Below, in pieces: positions 1 to 8,727 of a stretch of DNA of 64,000 bases. Origin of the DNA: Phreatobacter stygius (GTDB taxonomy: Bacteria > Pseudomonadota > Alphaproteobacteria > Rhizobiales > Phreatobacteraceae). The position numbers and the translations under genes are program-made. The notes under the pieces are model-generated. The model was not told the DNA's origin and did not search any database. It saw only the letters and a list, made by a program, of their open reading frames with translations. The stretch is from contig NZ_CP039690.1 in assembly GCF_005144885.1 (NCBI RefSeq), positions 4,229,001 to 4,293,000 on the forward strand. Direction: 5' to 3'. The stretch's first letter is position 1. Each line of letters opens with the position of its first letter.

Positions 1-172
1 CCATGGTCACGTAGAGGATCGAACTGCCGCCGAAGACCGCGGCCAGGTCCATGTGCAGGTCGGCGGCCATGTGCCGGCCGACAATGGCGGGAAGGCCGAC
101 CGTTCCCCAGCCGATCACCTGCGCAACCGAGAGAACGAACAACACCCTGACGATCGACCTGTCAGCCGTCAT
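1..172 (-). CDS. MFS transporter, N-terminal part (runs off the window)
   Basis: The reverse strand from an ATG at 170-172 reads as the N-terminus of a major facilitator superfamily permease: a short charged start (MTADRSIVRV), then a hydrophobic first helix with the small-residue motif QVIGWGTVGLPAIV, and a second helix beginning near GGSSILYVTM at the window edge. Only about 57 residues are visible, so the substrate cannot be inferred. It is divergent from the LysR gene at 385, which may control it. The frame is open to the edge. Confidence 0.65.
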   Translation of the reverse strand, partial: MTADRSIVRVLFVLSVAQVIGWGTVGLPAIVGRHMAADLHMDLAAVFGGSSILYVTM

Positions 173-208
173 GCGCGGTATCAAATCCACCAACCACCGA
201 TCAAAATC

Positions 209-227
209 ATTGGCTAGCAGATCCAAT
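209..227. promoter_or_regulatory. Candidate LysR operator (inverted repeat)
   Basis: ATTGG and CCAAT lie as inverted arms separated by 9 bases in the AT-richer stretch between the divergent MFS and LysR genes. Position and dyad fit a LysR-type (T-N11-A) site, but the arms are short, so chance is possible. Confidence 0.3.
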
Positions 228-384
228 GTCTCAATTTCATGACGCGGTGGGGTGCCGAAAAGCGCCGGCGTCCTGCCATGCCGAGCCGTCCCGGGACTGC
301 GCGGTCATGCAGGCCATGGCCGGCGCGCGAAAATCGGGCTAGGTCATGCGGCCAGAGGTCGTCTTGTCAGGAGCCCGCAGGTCG

Positions 385-1305
385 ATGCGCCTTCCATCGC
401 TCAATGCGCTGAGAGCTTTCGAGGCCGTCGGCCGCACCGGCAGCATCAAGGCGGCAAGCGATGAGCTGGCGGTCAGCCCGACGGTCGTCTCCCGGCATAT
501 TCGCAACCTTCAGCTCGATCTCAATGTCGCGCTGGTCGAGGCTCATGGTCGGGGCCTGCTGCTGACCACCGCGGGCGAAGCCTTCCATGCCCAGATCAGC
601 CGCGCCTTCGACATCATGCGCCAGGCCAATGAGGACATCCGCCCGTCGAGCCGGCGCAGCCTGACGATCTGGTGCATTCCCGGCATCGCCAATCAGCGTC
701 TGCTCGCCCGCTTGCCGCTGTTGCAGAGCCGCCTGCCGAATTACGACATCCTGCTGCAGCCGACCCTGTCGCGCCCGGATTTCGCCCGCGGCGAGGCCGA
801 TGCCGAGGTGATTCACATGAACATGCTGATCACCCATCCCAATGTCAGGACCGAGCTGATCGCAGCTCCCGGTGTCCACGCGGTGGCGAGCCCTGCCTTC
901 CGCTCGCGGTTTCCGGCGGTCACCCAGGCATCCGACTTCCTCAAGCTGCCGCTGATTCACGAAGCCTCGACGCTCTATTGGGAGCAATGGTTCGAATATG
1001 CCGGGGTCACCGACCTGCCGATCCTGCGCGGGCCGCGCCTCTGGCATGCCCACCTGACCATCGAGGCGGCGCGCCAGGGGCAGGGTGTCGCGCTCGCCAA
1101 TACGCTGCTGGTGGAGGACGATCTCGCCTCGGGCCGGCTGGTCGATCTCAGCCCCCATGCGGTCAGTCTCGGCGGCTATTATTTCGTCGCGGCGGCCAGG
1201 CGCTGGGCCGATCCGGAGCTGGTGCTGTTGCGCCGCTGGCTGAAAGAGGCGCTCCAGGGCGGCGCGGCGACCGGTGCATCTGATGCACCAATGCGTGCCG
1301 AATAA
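385..1305 (+). CDS. LysR-family transcriptional regulator (GcvA-like)
   Basis: A 306-residue DNA-binding regulator. The N-terminus MRLPSLNALRAFEAVGRTGS followed by KAASDELAVSPTVVSRHIRNL is the winged HTH of the GcvA-type LysR subgroup (residues 3-62). A periplasmic-binding-fold effector domain follows (about 90-295). The start at 385 is preferred because LysR proteins begin at this motif and AGGAG lies at 369-373; an in-frame ATG at 346 would add 13 residues. It precedes the aminotransferase at 1370 by 64 bases on the same strand and diverges from the MFS gene, so either could be its target. The effector is unknown. Confidence 0.9.
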   Translation: MRLPSLNALRAFEAVGRTGSIKAASDELAVSPTVVSRHIRNLQLDLNVALVEAHGRGLLLTTAGEAFHAQISRAFDIMRQANEDIRPSSRRSLTIWCIPGIANQRLLARLPLLQSRLPNYDILLQPTLSRPDFARGEADAEVIHMNMLITHPNVRTELIAAPGVHAVASPAFRSRFPAVTQASDFLKLPLIHEASTLYWEQWFEYAGVTDLPILRGPRLWHAHLTIEAARQGQGVALANTLLVEDDLASGRLVDLSPHAVSLGGYYFVAAARRWADPELVLLRRWLKEALQGGAATGASDAPMRAE

Positions 1306-1369
1306 GCTGATTGTCCGGCGCCGAAGCGGCACCTAGCGTTTCAAGCCCATCGCCTGAAATGGATATCCC

Positions 1370-2647
1370 ATGCCGACCAATGCCGAACTGCTGTCCCGTC
1401 GCCAGGATGCCGTGATCCGCGGCGTCAGCCATGTCACGCCGATCTCGGCCCAGCGCGCGCGCAATGCCGAGGTCTGGGACGTCGAAGGCAAGCGCTATGT
1501 CGATTTCGCCGGCGGCATCGCCGTGCTCAATACCGGCCATTGCCACCCGAAGATCCTGGCGGCGGTCAGCGAGCAGATGCAGCGCTTCACCCACACCTGT
1601 TTTCAGGTGCTGATGTACGAACCCTATATCGCGCTGGCCGAGCGGCTGAACGCGCTGGCGCCGATCCAGGGACCGTTGAAGACGGCCTTCTTCACCACCG
1701 GGGCCGAGGCGACCGAAAACGCCGTCAAGATCGCCCGCGCCGCCACCGGCCGCTCGGGCGTCATCGCCTTCACCGGCGCCTTCCACGGCCGCACCATCAT
1801 GGCCTCGGCCATGACCGGCAAGGTGGTGCCCTACAAGAAAGGCCTTGGCCCCTCGCTGCCCGATGTCTGGCACGTGCCGTTCCCGGTGCCGCAATTCGGC
1901 GTCAGCGTCGAGGATTCGCTCAAATATCTCGGCTATATCTTCAAGGCCGATGTCGATCCGTCCCGGGTCGCCGCCATCATCATCGAGCCGGTCCAGGGCG
2001 AGGGCGGATTCCACCAGGCGCCGCCGGAACTGATGCGGGCGCTGCGCCGGCTGTGCGACGAGAACGGCATCGTGCTGGTGGCCGACGAGGTGCAGACCGG
2101 GTTCGGCCGCACCGCCAAGATGTTCGCCATGGAGCATTACGACGTCACGCCGGATCTGATCTGCGTCGCCAAGAGCCTGGCCGGCGGCTTTCCCCTGTCC
2201 GGTGTCATCGGCCGCGCGGCGATCATGGACGCGGCCGACCCGGGCGGTCTCGGCGGTACCTATGCCGGCAATCCGCTGGCCTGTGCCGCGGCGCTGGCGG
2301 TGCTCGACATCTTCGCCGAAGAGAAGCTGCTCGATCGGGCGGTGGCGCTCGGCGCGCGGCTCAAGACGCGGCTCGAAAGCCTGCGCATGCGCAACGGCCT
2401 GATGCCGATCGCCGACATCCGGGGACTTGGCGCCATGGTCGCTTTCGACATCGTTAGGGATCGTGGCGGCGCCGAACCCGACGCCGAGGCGACCCGGCGT
2501 GTCGTTCAGTTCGCCCATGAGAACGGCTTGATCCTGCTGTCCTGCGGCACCAATGCCAATACCATCCGCATTCTGACGCCGCTGACCGCGGAGGACACGG
2601 TGGTCGACGAGGGGCTCGATATCCTCGAGGCCGCGCTCGCCTCCTGA
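1370..2647 (+). CDS. gabT: 4-aminobutyrate-type aminotransferase (class III)
   Basis: A 425-residue PLP enzyme expected to move the amino group of GABA or a related omega-amino acid to 2-oxoglutarate, giving succinate semialdehyde. Class III landmarks are all present: GGIAVLNTGHCHP, the cofactor-binding TTGAEATENAVKIAR, AFHGRT, IIEPVQGEGGF, the VADEVQTGFGRT Asp, and the Schiff-base Lys268 in CVAKSLAGGFPL. Length and motif order match GabT. A second GabT lies at 59939-61222. A nearby LysR gene and the downstream polyamine-type importer suggest putrescine/GABA use, but another omega-amino acid is possible. Confidence 0.9.
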   Translation: MPTNAELLSRRQDAVIRGVSHVTPISAQRARNAEVWDVEGKRYVDFAGGIAVLNTGHCHPKILAAVSEQMQRFTHTCFQVLMYEPYIALAERLNALAPIQGPLKTAFFTTGAEATENAVKIARAATGRSGVIAFTGAFHGRTIMASAMTGKVVPYKKGLGPSLPDVWHVPFPVPQFGVSVEDSLKYLGYIFKADVDPSRVAAIIIEPVQGEGGFHQAPPELMRALRRLCDENGIVLVADEVQTGFGRTAKMFAMEHYDVTPDLICVAKSLAGGFPLSGVIGRAAIMDAADPGGLGGTYAGNPLACAAALAVLDIFAEEKLLDRAVALGARLKTRLESLRMRNGLMPIADIRGLGAMVAFDIVRDRGGAEPDAEATRRVVQFAHENGLILLSCGTNANTIRILTPLTAEDTVVDEGLDILEAALAS

Positions 2648-2693
2648 TCTCAGCGGCCGGCGGGCGCCCGTCGGCCGACCTGGACTATCCGGA

Positions 2694-2749
2694 AGCGCCC
2701 GATCGCGACCCGAACCCTCGAGGTTCGGCTGTCGCGGTCGGGCGCTTTG
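2694..2749 (+). terminator. Rho-independent terminator after gabT
   Basis: A 16-bp stem (2694-2709 with 2731-2746, one G:U pair) encloses a second perfect hairpin (CCGAACC/GGTTCGG, 2710-2728). It is followed by a short T-rich tail. It ends the gabT transcript before the ABC operon. Confidence 0.6.
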
Positions 2750-2973
2750 CGTTGGTCCCGGCCATAAGCCGTCGGGCAATATTTGCTCCGCCCGGCCCCG
2801 CCAATCGTTCAAAAAAAACACCATTCATGTGCAAATTAGATGATTGTTGCGCTCCAGGCCGTCGGTCACACTTTTCAAAATTGAACAAGACTATCGAGCG
2901 TTTCGCGGGCGTCCCGCGGGCGCGCTTCAAGATAGCGGCAAATTAAAAGTGGCGACAGCGGGGTATAAATAGA
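2750..2973. other. Intergenic region, probable promoter of the polyamine-type ABC operon
   Basis: An AT-richer stretch with A-runs near 2813-2820 and 2876-2890, no credible gene, lying upstream of the eight-kilobase operon. Position suggests the operon promoter; no convincing -35/-10 pair could be fixed. Confidence 0.35.
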
Positions 2974-4074
2974 GTGACGTCGGCTGTTCAGATTGGCCAT
3001 GATTTAAATATCGACAGCCTGAGTAAGTTCTACGGAGGATTTACCGCGCTCGACAACGTATCCCTGGAGGTCAAGCGCGGCGAGTTTCTGACCCTTCTCG
3101 GGCCATCCGGCTCGGGCAAGACCACGCTTCTGATGTCGATCGCCGGCTTCGTTCAACCCGATCGCGGCGACATCCTGCTCGACCAGCGCAGCATCGCCCA
3201 CCTGCCGCCGGAGCGGCGCAATTTCGGCATGGTGTTCCAGGGTTACGCCCTGTTCCCGCACATGTCGGTCTACGACAATGTCGCCTTCCCCTTGAAGGTG
3301 CGCAAAAGGCCTGTTGCCGAGATCAAGGACAAGGTCGATGCCGCGCTCGACCTGGTGCAATTGGCCTCGCGCGCCGACCGTTATCCAAGCCAGCTCTCCG
3401 GTGGCCAGCAGCAGCGTGTGGCGCTCGCCCGCGCCATGGTGTTCACGCCCCACCTGCTGCTGCTCGACGAACCCTTGAGCGCCCTCGACAAGAAGCTGAG
3501 GGCCGAGCTGCAGGAGGAACTGAAGCGCCTGCACAAACGGGTTGGCCTGACCTTCATCTATGTCACCCACGATCAGGACGAAGCCCTGTCCATGTCGGAC
3601 CGGATCGTCGTCATGCGCGACGGCAAGGTGGTCCAGCAGGGGGCGCCGGGCGCGCTCTATGACCGGCCGGCAACGAGCTTCGTCGCCGACTTCCTGGGCA
3701 AGAGCAATTTCCTCCGGGGCACGGTCGAAACCCACACGGCGGAAGGCTTCGTGCTGACCCGCCAGGGCGTCAGGATCGCCCAGGCGAGCGCCGCGGGCGA
3801 GCGCCCGCCGATCGGCCAGGAGGTGGTGATCGCGCTCCGGCCGGAGAAGATCACGGTCGCCACCGGTGGTCGCCCGCACGACAACGCCCTCAAGGGCATC
3901 GTCTCGGAATGGAACTATTTCGGGTCGCAGTTCCGCCTGGTCGTCGACACGCTGGAATTCGGCGCCATCGCGGTGGTGATCCCGACCTGGAAATACGGCG
4001 AGCCGCCGGCGGCCGGCCAGCCGGTGACCATTGGCTGGGACCGCGGCGCCGGCACGCTGGTCGACGACGCCTGA
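2974..4074 (+). CDS. ABC importer ATPase, spermidine/putrescine (PotA) type
   Basis: A 366-residue ATPase energising import of a polyamine-like or other organic cation. Walker A LGPSGSGKTT (43-52), Q-loop MVFQGYALFPHMSVYDNVAFPL, signature LSGGQQQRVALARA, Walker B LLLLDEPLSALD and H-loop VTHDQDEAL are intact; a C-terminal TOBE-like domain (about 245-360) follows, as in PotA/FbpC. The frame starts at a GTG (2974) with only a weak purine run before it; no ATG is in frame near the conserved N-terminus. It is first of a co-directional operon running to 11353. Polyamine is inferred from subunit type. Confidence 0.88.
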   Translation: MTSAVQIGHDLNIDSLSKFYGGFTALDNVSLEVKRGEFLTLLGPSGSGKTTLLMSIAGFVQPDRGDILLDQRSIAHLPPERRNFGMVFQGYALFPHMSVYDNVAFPLKVRKRPVAEIKDKVDAALDLVQLASRADRYPSQLSGGQQQRVALARAMVFTPHLLLLDEPLSALDKKLRAELQEELKRLHKRVGLTFIYVTHDQDEALSMSDRIVVMRDGKVVQQGAPGALYDRPATSFVADFLGKSNFLRGTVETHTAEGFVLTRQGVRIAQASAAGERPPIGQEVVIALRPEKITVATGGRPHDNALKGIVSEWNYFGSQFRLVVDTLEFGAIAVVIPTWKYGEPPAAGQPVTIGWDRGAGTLVDDA

Positions 4075-4122
4075 ACATCACGCATCGCATCAAAACCAAG
4101 ACAAACAGACGGGAACCTTGCC

Positions 4123-5187
4123 ATGACCAAACACAACGCGATCTCCGCTCTCTCCAGGCGCAACCTCCTCAAGGCCGGTGCCGGCCTCATCACGGCCCCG
4201 GCCGTGCTCGGCTCGGCAAGCGCGTTCGCCCAGGCGCGCAAGGAGGTCGTCCTGGTCAACTATGGCGGCGCCGCCATGAAGGCCTTCGATGAGGCCTATG
4301 TGCAGCCTTTCGCAGCCCAGGGCGGCCGGATCGTGCTCGACGGCAGCGGCCCGCTGAACGGCAAGATCCTGACCATGGTGCAGTCGCGCAACGTCACCTG
4401 GGACATCTGCGATGGCGGTATCACCACGCTCGCCGAGCTCGGGCCGCGCAATGCGCTTGAGAAGATCGACTACAGCATCGTCGACAAGACCAAGGTGCCG
4501 GCCGAATTCGCCTATGAGAACGGTGTGGTGAACTACATGTTCTCGTCGGTGCTCGCCTGGGACACGGCCAAGGTCAAGGAGACGCCGACGCTCGCCGATT
4601 TCTTCGACCTGAAGAAATATCCGGGCCGGCGCATGATGCGCAAGGACTCGCAGGCCATGCTCGAACTGTGCCTGCTCGCCGATGGCGTGCCGCTCGACAA
4701 ACTCTATCCGCTCGACACCCGACGCGCCTTCGCCAAGCTCGCCACGATCAAGAAGGAAGTGCTGTACTGGAACAGCGGCGCCGAGAGCCAGAGCCTGATG
4801 CGCGACGGCGAATGCGTCATGGGCCTGCTGTGGCACACCCGCGCCAATATCCTGAAGGGCGAGACCAATAACCGCATCGCCTTCACCTTCAAGGACGGCC
4901 TGCTGCAGCCCGGCCTCTGGGTCGTGCCGAAGGGCAATCCGGCCGGCGCCGAGGCGTTTCGCGCCATCGCCTCGATGCAGCAGCCCGAGGGCCAGGTGAA
5001 GCTGCTGGCCGCCATGGGCAACGGTCCGTCCAACCCGGCGGCGCAGGCCCTGGTGCCGGCAGCCCAGCGGGCGATGAACCCGGCCGATCCCGCCAATGCG
5101 GCGGTCCAGGCCAAGATCAACGCCGCCTGGTACATCGAGAACCACTCGAAGACCTTCCAGGCCTATCTCGACTTCATCTCGTCCTGA
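4123..5187 (+). CDS. Extracellular substrate-binding protein, PotD/F-like, Tat-exported
   Basis: A 354-residue periplasmic receptor of the spermidine/putrescine-binding class. It starts with a twin-arginine signal (SRRNLLKAG, residues 10-18) and a cleavage-like SAFAQA. The mature part begins VVLVNYGGAAMKAFDEAYVQPF, typical of this group, and contains DICDGGITTLAEL and the late LWVVPKGNPAGAEAFRAI segment. It follows the ATPase by 48 bases and precedes two permeases. The ligand cannot be read from sequence; polyamines, guanidino compounds and iron are all handled by related proteins, and the neighbouring amidohydrolase and guanidine-modifying genes favour an organic nitrogen compound. Confidence 0.88.
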   Translation: MTKHNAISALSRRNLLKAGAGLITAPAVLGSASAFAQARKEVVLVNYGGAAMKAFDEAYVQPFAAQGGRIVLDGSGPLNGKILTMVQSRNVTWDICDGGITTLAELGPRNALEKIDYSIVDKTKVPAEFAYENGVVNYMFSSVLAWDTAKVKETPTLADFFDLKKYPGRRMMRKDSQAMLELCLLADGVPLDKLYPLDTRRAFAKLATIKKEVLYWNSGAESQSLMRDGECVMGLLWHTRANILKGETNNRIAFTFKDGLLQPGLWVVPKGNPAGAEAFRAIASMQQPEGQVKLLAAMGNGPSNPAAQALVPAAQRAMNPADPANAAVQAKINAAWYIENHSKTFQAYLDFISS

Positions 5188-5280
5188 GCCGGCGCGCCGG
5201 CGGCGTGGTCCTTTCGGGGCCGCGCCGCCCAGGCCTCACCATCAAGCCTCGCCACGCCCGAATGCCTGGATATCAAACCG

Positions 5281-6162
5281 ATGACCGCCCCTGCCGCTAG
5301 GCCGATGCCGTCGCTGCCGCGCGGCCTGCATTTCAGCGCCACCGGACGCTACTGGCTGCTGATCATGCCGGCTCTCGCCATGATGGTGGTGTTCTATCTC
5401 TACCCGATCTCCAGGGTGCTCTGGATGAGCGTCACGGAGCCGCAGCCGGGCATCGACAATTTCGCCCTGCTGGCGACCAGCGCCTCGATCCAGCGCATGC
5501 TCATGACCACCGCGCGGATCAGCATCATCACCACGCTGATCACCCTCGTGCTGGCCTATGTCGTGTCCTACGTGCTGGTTCATTCGAGCGAGCGGGTGCA
5601 GCGCTGGATGTTCCTCGGCGTGCTGGTGCCCTTGTGGATCTCGGTGCTGGTGCGCGCCTTCGCCTGGTTCGTGCTGCTCAGGCGCGAAGGCCTGATCAAC
5701 AACACGCTGATCTCGACCGGCCTCATCGACACGCCGCTCAGCCTGATCTGGAACGAGACCGGCGTGATGATCGGCATGGTCCATTACATGCTGCCCTTCG
5801 GCATCCTGCCGATCTACGCCAATATGCGCGACATCGATCAGCGTTGCATCGCCGCCGCCCGCGGGCTCGGCGCCACCCGTGGCGTCGCCTTCCGCAAGGT
5901 GTTCCTGCCTTTGTCGACGCCCGGCGTCGTCGGCGCCGGCATCCTGGTCTTCATCTTCTCGCTCGGCTTCTTCGTCACGCCGGCCATTCTCGGCGGCGGC
6001 AAGACCTTGATGATCGCCGAATATATCAAGGTGCAGATCCTCGAGATCGTCCGCTGGGGCGTCGGCACCATGCTGGCCGCCACGCTGCTGATCGTCATCG
6101 GCGGCTTGCTGGCGGTGCTCAGTCGCATCGTCGACCTGCGCAAACTGTTCGGGGCGGGCTGA
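5281..6162 (+). CDS. ABC importer permease, PotB type
   Basis: A 293-residue inner-membrane permease with about six helices, starting with the long first helix YWLLIMPALAMMVVFYLYPI. The cytoplasmic EAA loop, which docks on the ATPase, is AAARGLGATRGVAFRKVFLPLSTPGV. The region LGFFVTPAILGGGKTLMIAEYI is characteristic of the PotB subfamily. It lies 93 bases after the binding protein and 3 bases before the second permease. Confidence 0.9.
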   Translation: MTAPAARPMPSLPRGLHFSATGRYWLLIMPALAMMVVFYLYPISRVLWMSVTEPQPGIDNFALLATSASIQRMLMTTARISIITTLITLVLAYVVSYVLVHSSERVQRWMFLGVLVPLWISVLVRAFAWFVLLRREGLINNTLISTGLIDTPLSLIWNETGVMIGMVHYMLPFGILPIYANMRDIDQRCIAAARGLGATRGVAFRKVFLPLSTPGVVGAGILVFIFSLGFFVTPAILGGGKTLMIAEYIKVQILEIVRWGVGTMLAATLLIVIGGLLAVLSRIVDLRKLFGAG

Positions 6163-6165
6163 GCC

Positions 6166-6960
6166 ATGACCAGTTCCGGCTTCGGCTCGACCTCGCTGAT
6201 GACCCGCTCGATGGCCTGGGCCATCATTTGCTTCCTGGTCCTGCCGATATCGATCGTCTTCGCGGTGTCGGTGACCGACCGGCCCTATCTGTCGCTGCCG
6301 CGGGACGGCGTGTCGCTGCAATATTACGGCAATCTCGTCACCAGCCAGGCCTGGCTCTCCAGCATCCTGCACAGCCTGATCATCGCGGTCGCCTCGACCG
6401 CCATCGCGGCGGTTGCCGGCACGCTCTGCGCCATCGGCTGCTGGCGCCTGAGCAACCGCGCCAGCAACATCATCCGGCTGGTCATGCTGATGCCGATCAT
6501 GGTGCCGACCATCGTCTATGCGCTCGGCATCTATCAGTTCTGGATCGATCTCCGGCTGATCGACACCTATACCGGCGTGATCATCGCCCATGCGGTGACC
6601 GGCATTCCCTATGTCGTCATCACCGTGTCGACGGCGCTGGCCGGTTTCGACCCGAGGCTCGAACAGGCAGCCCTCAATCTCGGCGCCAGCATGGCCCAGA
6701 CGCTGCGCCTGGTGATCATTCCGAACATCCTGCCGGGCGTCATCTCCGGGGTGATCTTCGCCTTCATTCACAGCTGGGACGAACTGGTGATCGTGCTGTT
6801 CATCGCCGGCCGCGGCGTCTTCACGCTGCCGCGCCGCATGTGGGACGGCATCAACGAACATCTCGACCCGACCATGGCGGCGGTCGCCGCCGTGCTGGTG
6901 CTGATCACGCTTGGCCTCCTGTTCATCGACATCGCGATCCGGGCGCGCCGCGCCCGCTGA
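6166..6960 (+). CDS. ABC importer permease, PotC type
   Basis: A 264-residue partner permease. It has helices from residue 13 on, the EAA loop QAALNLGASMAQTLRLVIIPNILPGV, and the PotC-type segment FAFIHSWDELVIVLFIAGRGVFTLPRRMW. It starts 3 bases after the PotB-like stop and completes a four-component importer (ATPase, receptor, two permeases). The catabolic part of the operon starts 113 bases later. Confidence 0.9.
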   Translation: MTSSGFGSTSLMTRSMAWAIICFLVLPISIVFAVSVTDRPYLSLPRDGVSLQYYGNLVTSQAWLSSILHSLIIAVASTAIAAVAGTLCAIGCWRLSNRASNIIRLVMLMPIMVPTIVYALGIYQFWIDLRLIDTYTGVIIAHAVTGIPYVVITVSTALAGFDPRLEQAALNLGASMAQTLRLVIIPNILPGVISGVIFAFIHSWDELVIVLFIAGRGVFTLPRRMWDGINEHLDPTMAAVAAVLVLITLGLLFIDIAIRARRAR

Positions 6961-7073
6961 GCCGCTCGACATCAGGACGCCAGGCGTCCGCCCCTCTTCC
7001 AGCCACGCGGACGCTCCGCGCCCGCCCTTTCCAGACATGCGTGCGGTCGCACGCGCCAGACGGAACGAGTTTC

Positions 7074-8675
7074 ATGACCCGACGCGACGCCTTCGGCCCC
7101 GACAAGGTTCTCGCCCTCGACTGGATCGACGAGAACAGCCCGCGGCTGTCCCGCGACCACATGACCATCTGGGATTTCCACGAGCCGTCCTGGCGCGAGT
7201 ACAAGTCGGCGGCCTGGTATGTCGAACGCCTGCGCGCCGAAGGTTTCGAGGTCGAGGTCGGATCCGGCGGCATGCCGACCGCCTTTTGCGCGACCTGGTC
7301 GAACGGCGAGGGGCCGACGATCGGCGGTTATGCCGAATATGACGCGGTGCCCGGCACCTCGCAGGATCCGGTGCCGCGGCGCCAGCCGCGCGTCGGCGTG
7401 AACCGCCACGCCGCCGGCCATACCGATCCCCATTCGGCGCTCGGCATGGGGTCGTTTACCGGTTTCCTCGCCGCCAAGCAGGTGATGCAGCAGCGCGGCA
7501 TCAAGGGCCGCCTGAAATTCCTCGGCGAGCCGGCCGAGAAGATGTGCGGCTCGAAGCCGGTCCATGCCGCCAAGGGCTATTACGACGACCTGGACGCGGC
7601 GATCAGCTTCCACCCGCACTCGTTTCCGAGGCTCGCCAACAGCTGTTTCTGGGACACCCACAGCGCGCCCTACTGGAGCCGCATCTACACCTTCGAATGC
7701 GAGAACCCGGAGACCTGGCAGAATTCCGGGGCGGTGACCGGCGTCACCCACAGCCATTCGGCGGCCCGCGCGCCGGGCGCCATCGACGCCGTCTGCCTGA
7801 TGTACACCTCGTCGAAATACATGAAGGAATCCATGCTGCCGCACCATGGCAGCTGGAGCCTGAACGAGTTCATCCTGCATGCCGGCCAGGCGGCGGCCGA
7901 CAATATCGCGCCGGGCCTCGGCCAGATCCAGTATTCGCTGCGCGCGCCCACCCTCGACATGTGCGAGCGGGTGTTCGAGGTGCTCGACCGCAATGCCGAG
8001 CATTGCGCCGCCATGACCCACAGCAAGGTGACCGCCGCCTGGATCACCCGCACCCGGGCGGGCCTGGCCAACCACGCCATGGCCGAGGTCGCCTGGCGCA
8101 ATTTCGCGGCGATCGGCGCGCCCGAATGGGGCGACGAGGCCAAGGCCTTCGGCCGCGAGATCCAGGCTGGCCTCGGTCTTGCGCCGATGGCCGATCCGTT
8201 CACGCCGGAGATCCAGCAACTCACCGCCCCCTGGGACGGCGAGACGGCGTTTCGCGAGCAACTGCCGCCCTGGCAGACCAATCTCGCAGCCGACGACTAT
8301 GTCGACTACACGTGGCATGCGCCGACCGTGCGCCTCTATGTCGGCCGCCCGACCTTGCGCGCGCCCAATCCCGGCTATCGCTATCCCGACTGGACCCGCT
8401 ACGCCATGGGCGGCGTGCCTGCCTGCATCGACCCGATGTGGCTGACCGCGGCCAAAGTCATTGCCGCCACCATTCTCGACCTTTTGACCGATGGTCAGTC
8501 GCTCGCCAAGGCCCAGGCCGAGTTCCGCGAGCGCACTGGCGGCGGCGTCGGCGGCTCGAAATGGGTGGCGCCGCTGCTGCCTGGGGATTTCCAGGCGCCG
8601 GTTCACTACCGCTGGCCCGAATATGTCGAAACCGCCCGCGGCCTGGAATGGACCATTCCGACCGCCGCGCCGTGA
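7074..8675 (+). CDS. M20-family amidohydrolase (AbgB-like)
   Basis: A 533-residue cytosolic metallo-amidase of the M20 peptidase group, close in layout to AbgB (p-aminobenzoyl-glutamate hydrolase subunit B). Visible landmarks are GGYAEYDAVPG, the metal-site region GHTDPHSALGMGSF, FLGEPAEKMCGSK, the DLDAAISFHPHS segment and a final NPGYRYPDWTRYAMGG stretch. The family cleaves N-acyl or amide bonds of amino-acid conjugates. The ATG at 7074 was chosen because the translated M20 homology begins there; open frame continues upstream without family similarity. It sits between the importer and the guanidine-modifying enzyme. The substrate is unknown. Confidence 0.85.
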   Translation: MTRRDAFGPDKVLALDWIDENSPRLSRDHMTIWDFHEPSWREYKSAAWYVERLRAEGFEVEVGSGGMPTAFCATWSNGEGPTIGGYAEYDAVPGTSQDPVPRRQPRVGVNRHAAGHTDPHSALGMGSFTGFLAAKQVMQQRGIKGRLKFLGEPAEKMCGSKPVHAAKGYYDDLDAAISFHPHSFPRLANSCFWDTHSAPYWSRIYTFECENPETWQNSGAVTGVTHSHSAARAPGAIDAVCLMYTSSKYMKESMLPHHGSWSLNEFILHAGQAAADNIAPGLGQIQYSLRAPTLDMCERVFEVLDRNAEHCAAMTHSKVTAAWITRTRAGLANHAMAEVAWRNFAAIGAPEWGDEAKAFGREIQAGLGLAPMADPFTPEIQQLTAPWDGETAFREQLPPWQTNLAADDYVDYTWHAPTVRLYVGRPTLRAPNPGYRYPDWTRYAMGGVPACIDPMWLTAAKVIAATILDLLTDGQSLAKAQAEFRERTGGGVGGSKWVAPLLPGDFQAPVHYRWPEYVETARGLEWTIPTAAP

Positions 8676-8727
8676 GCCCCCGATAACCAGCCACACACCG
8701 AATATCGCCCTTGAGGGAGAGACATCC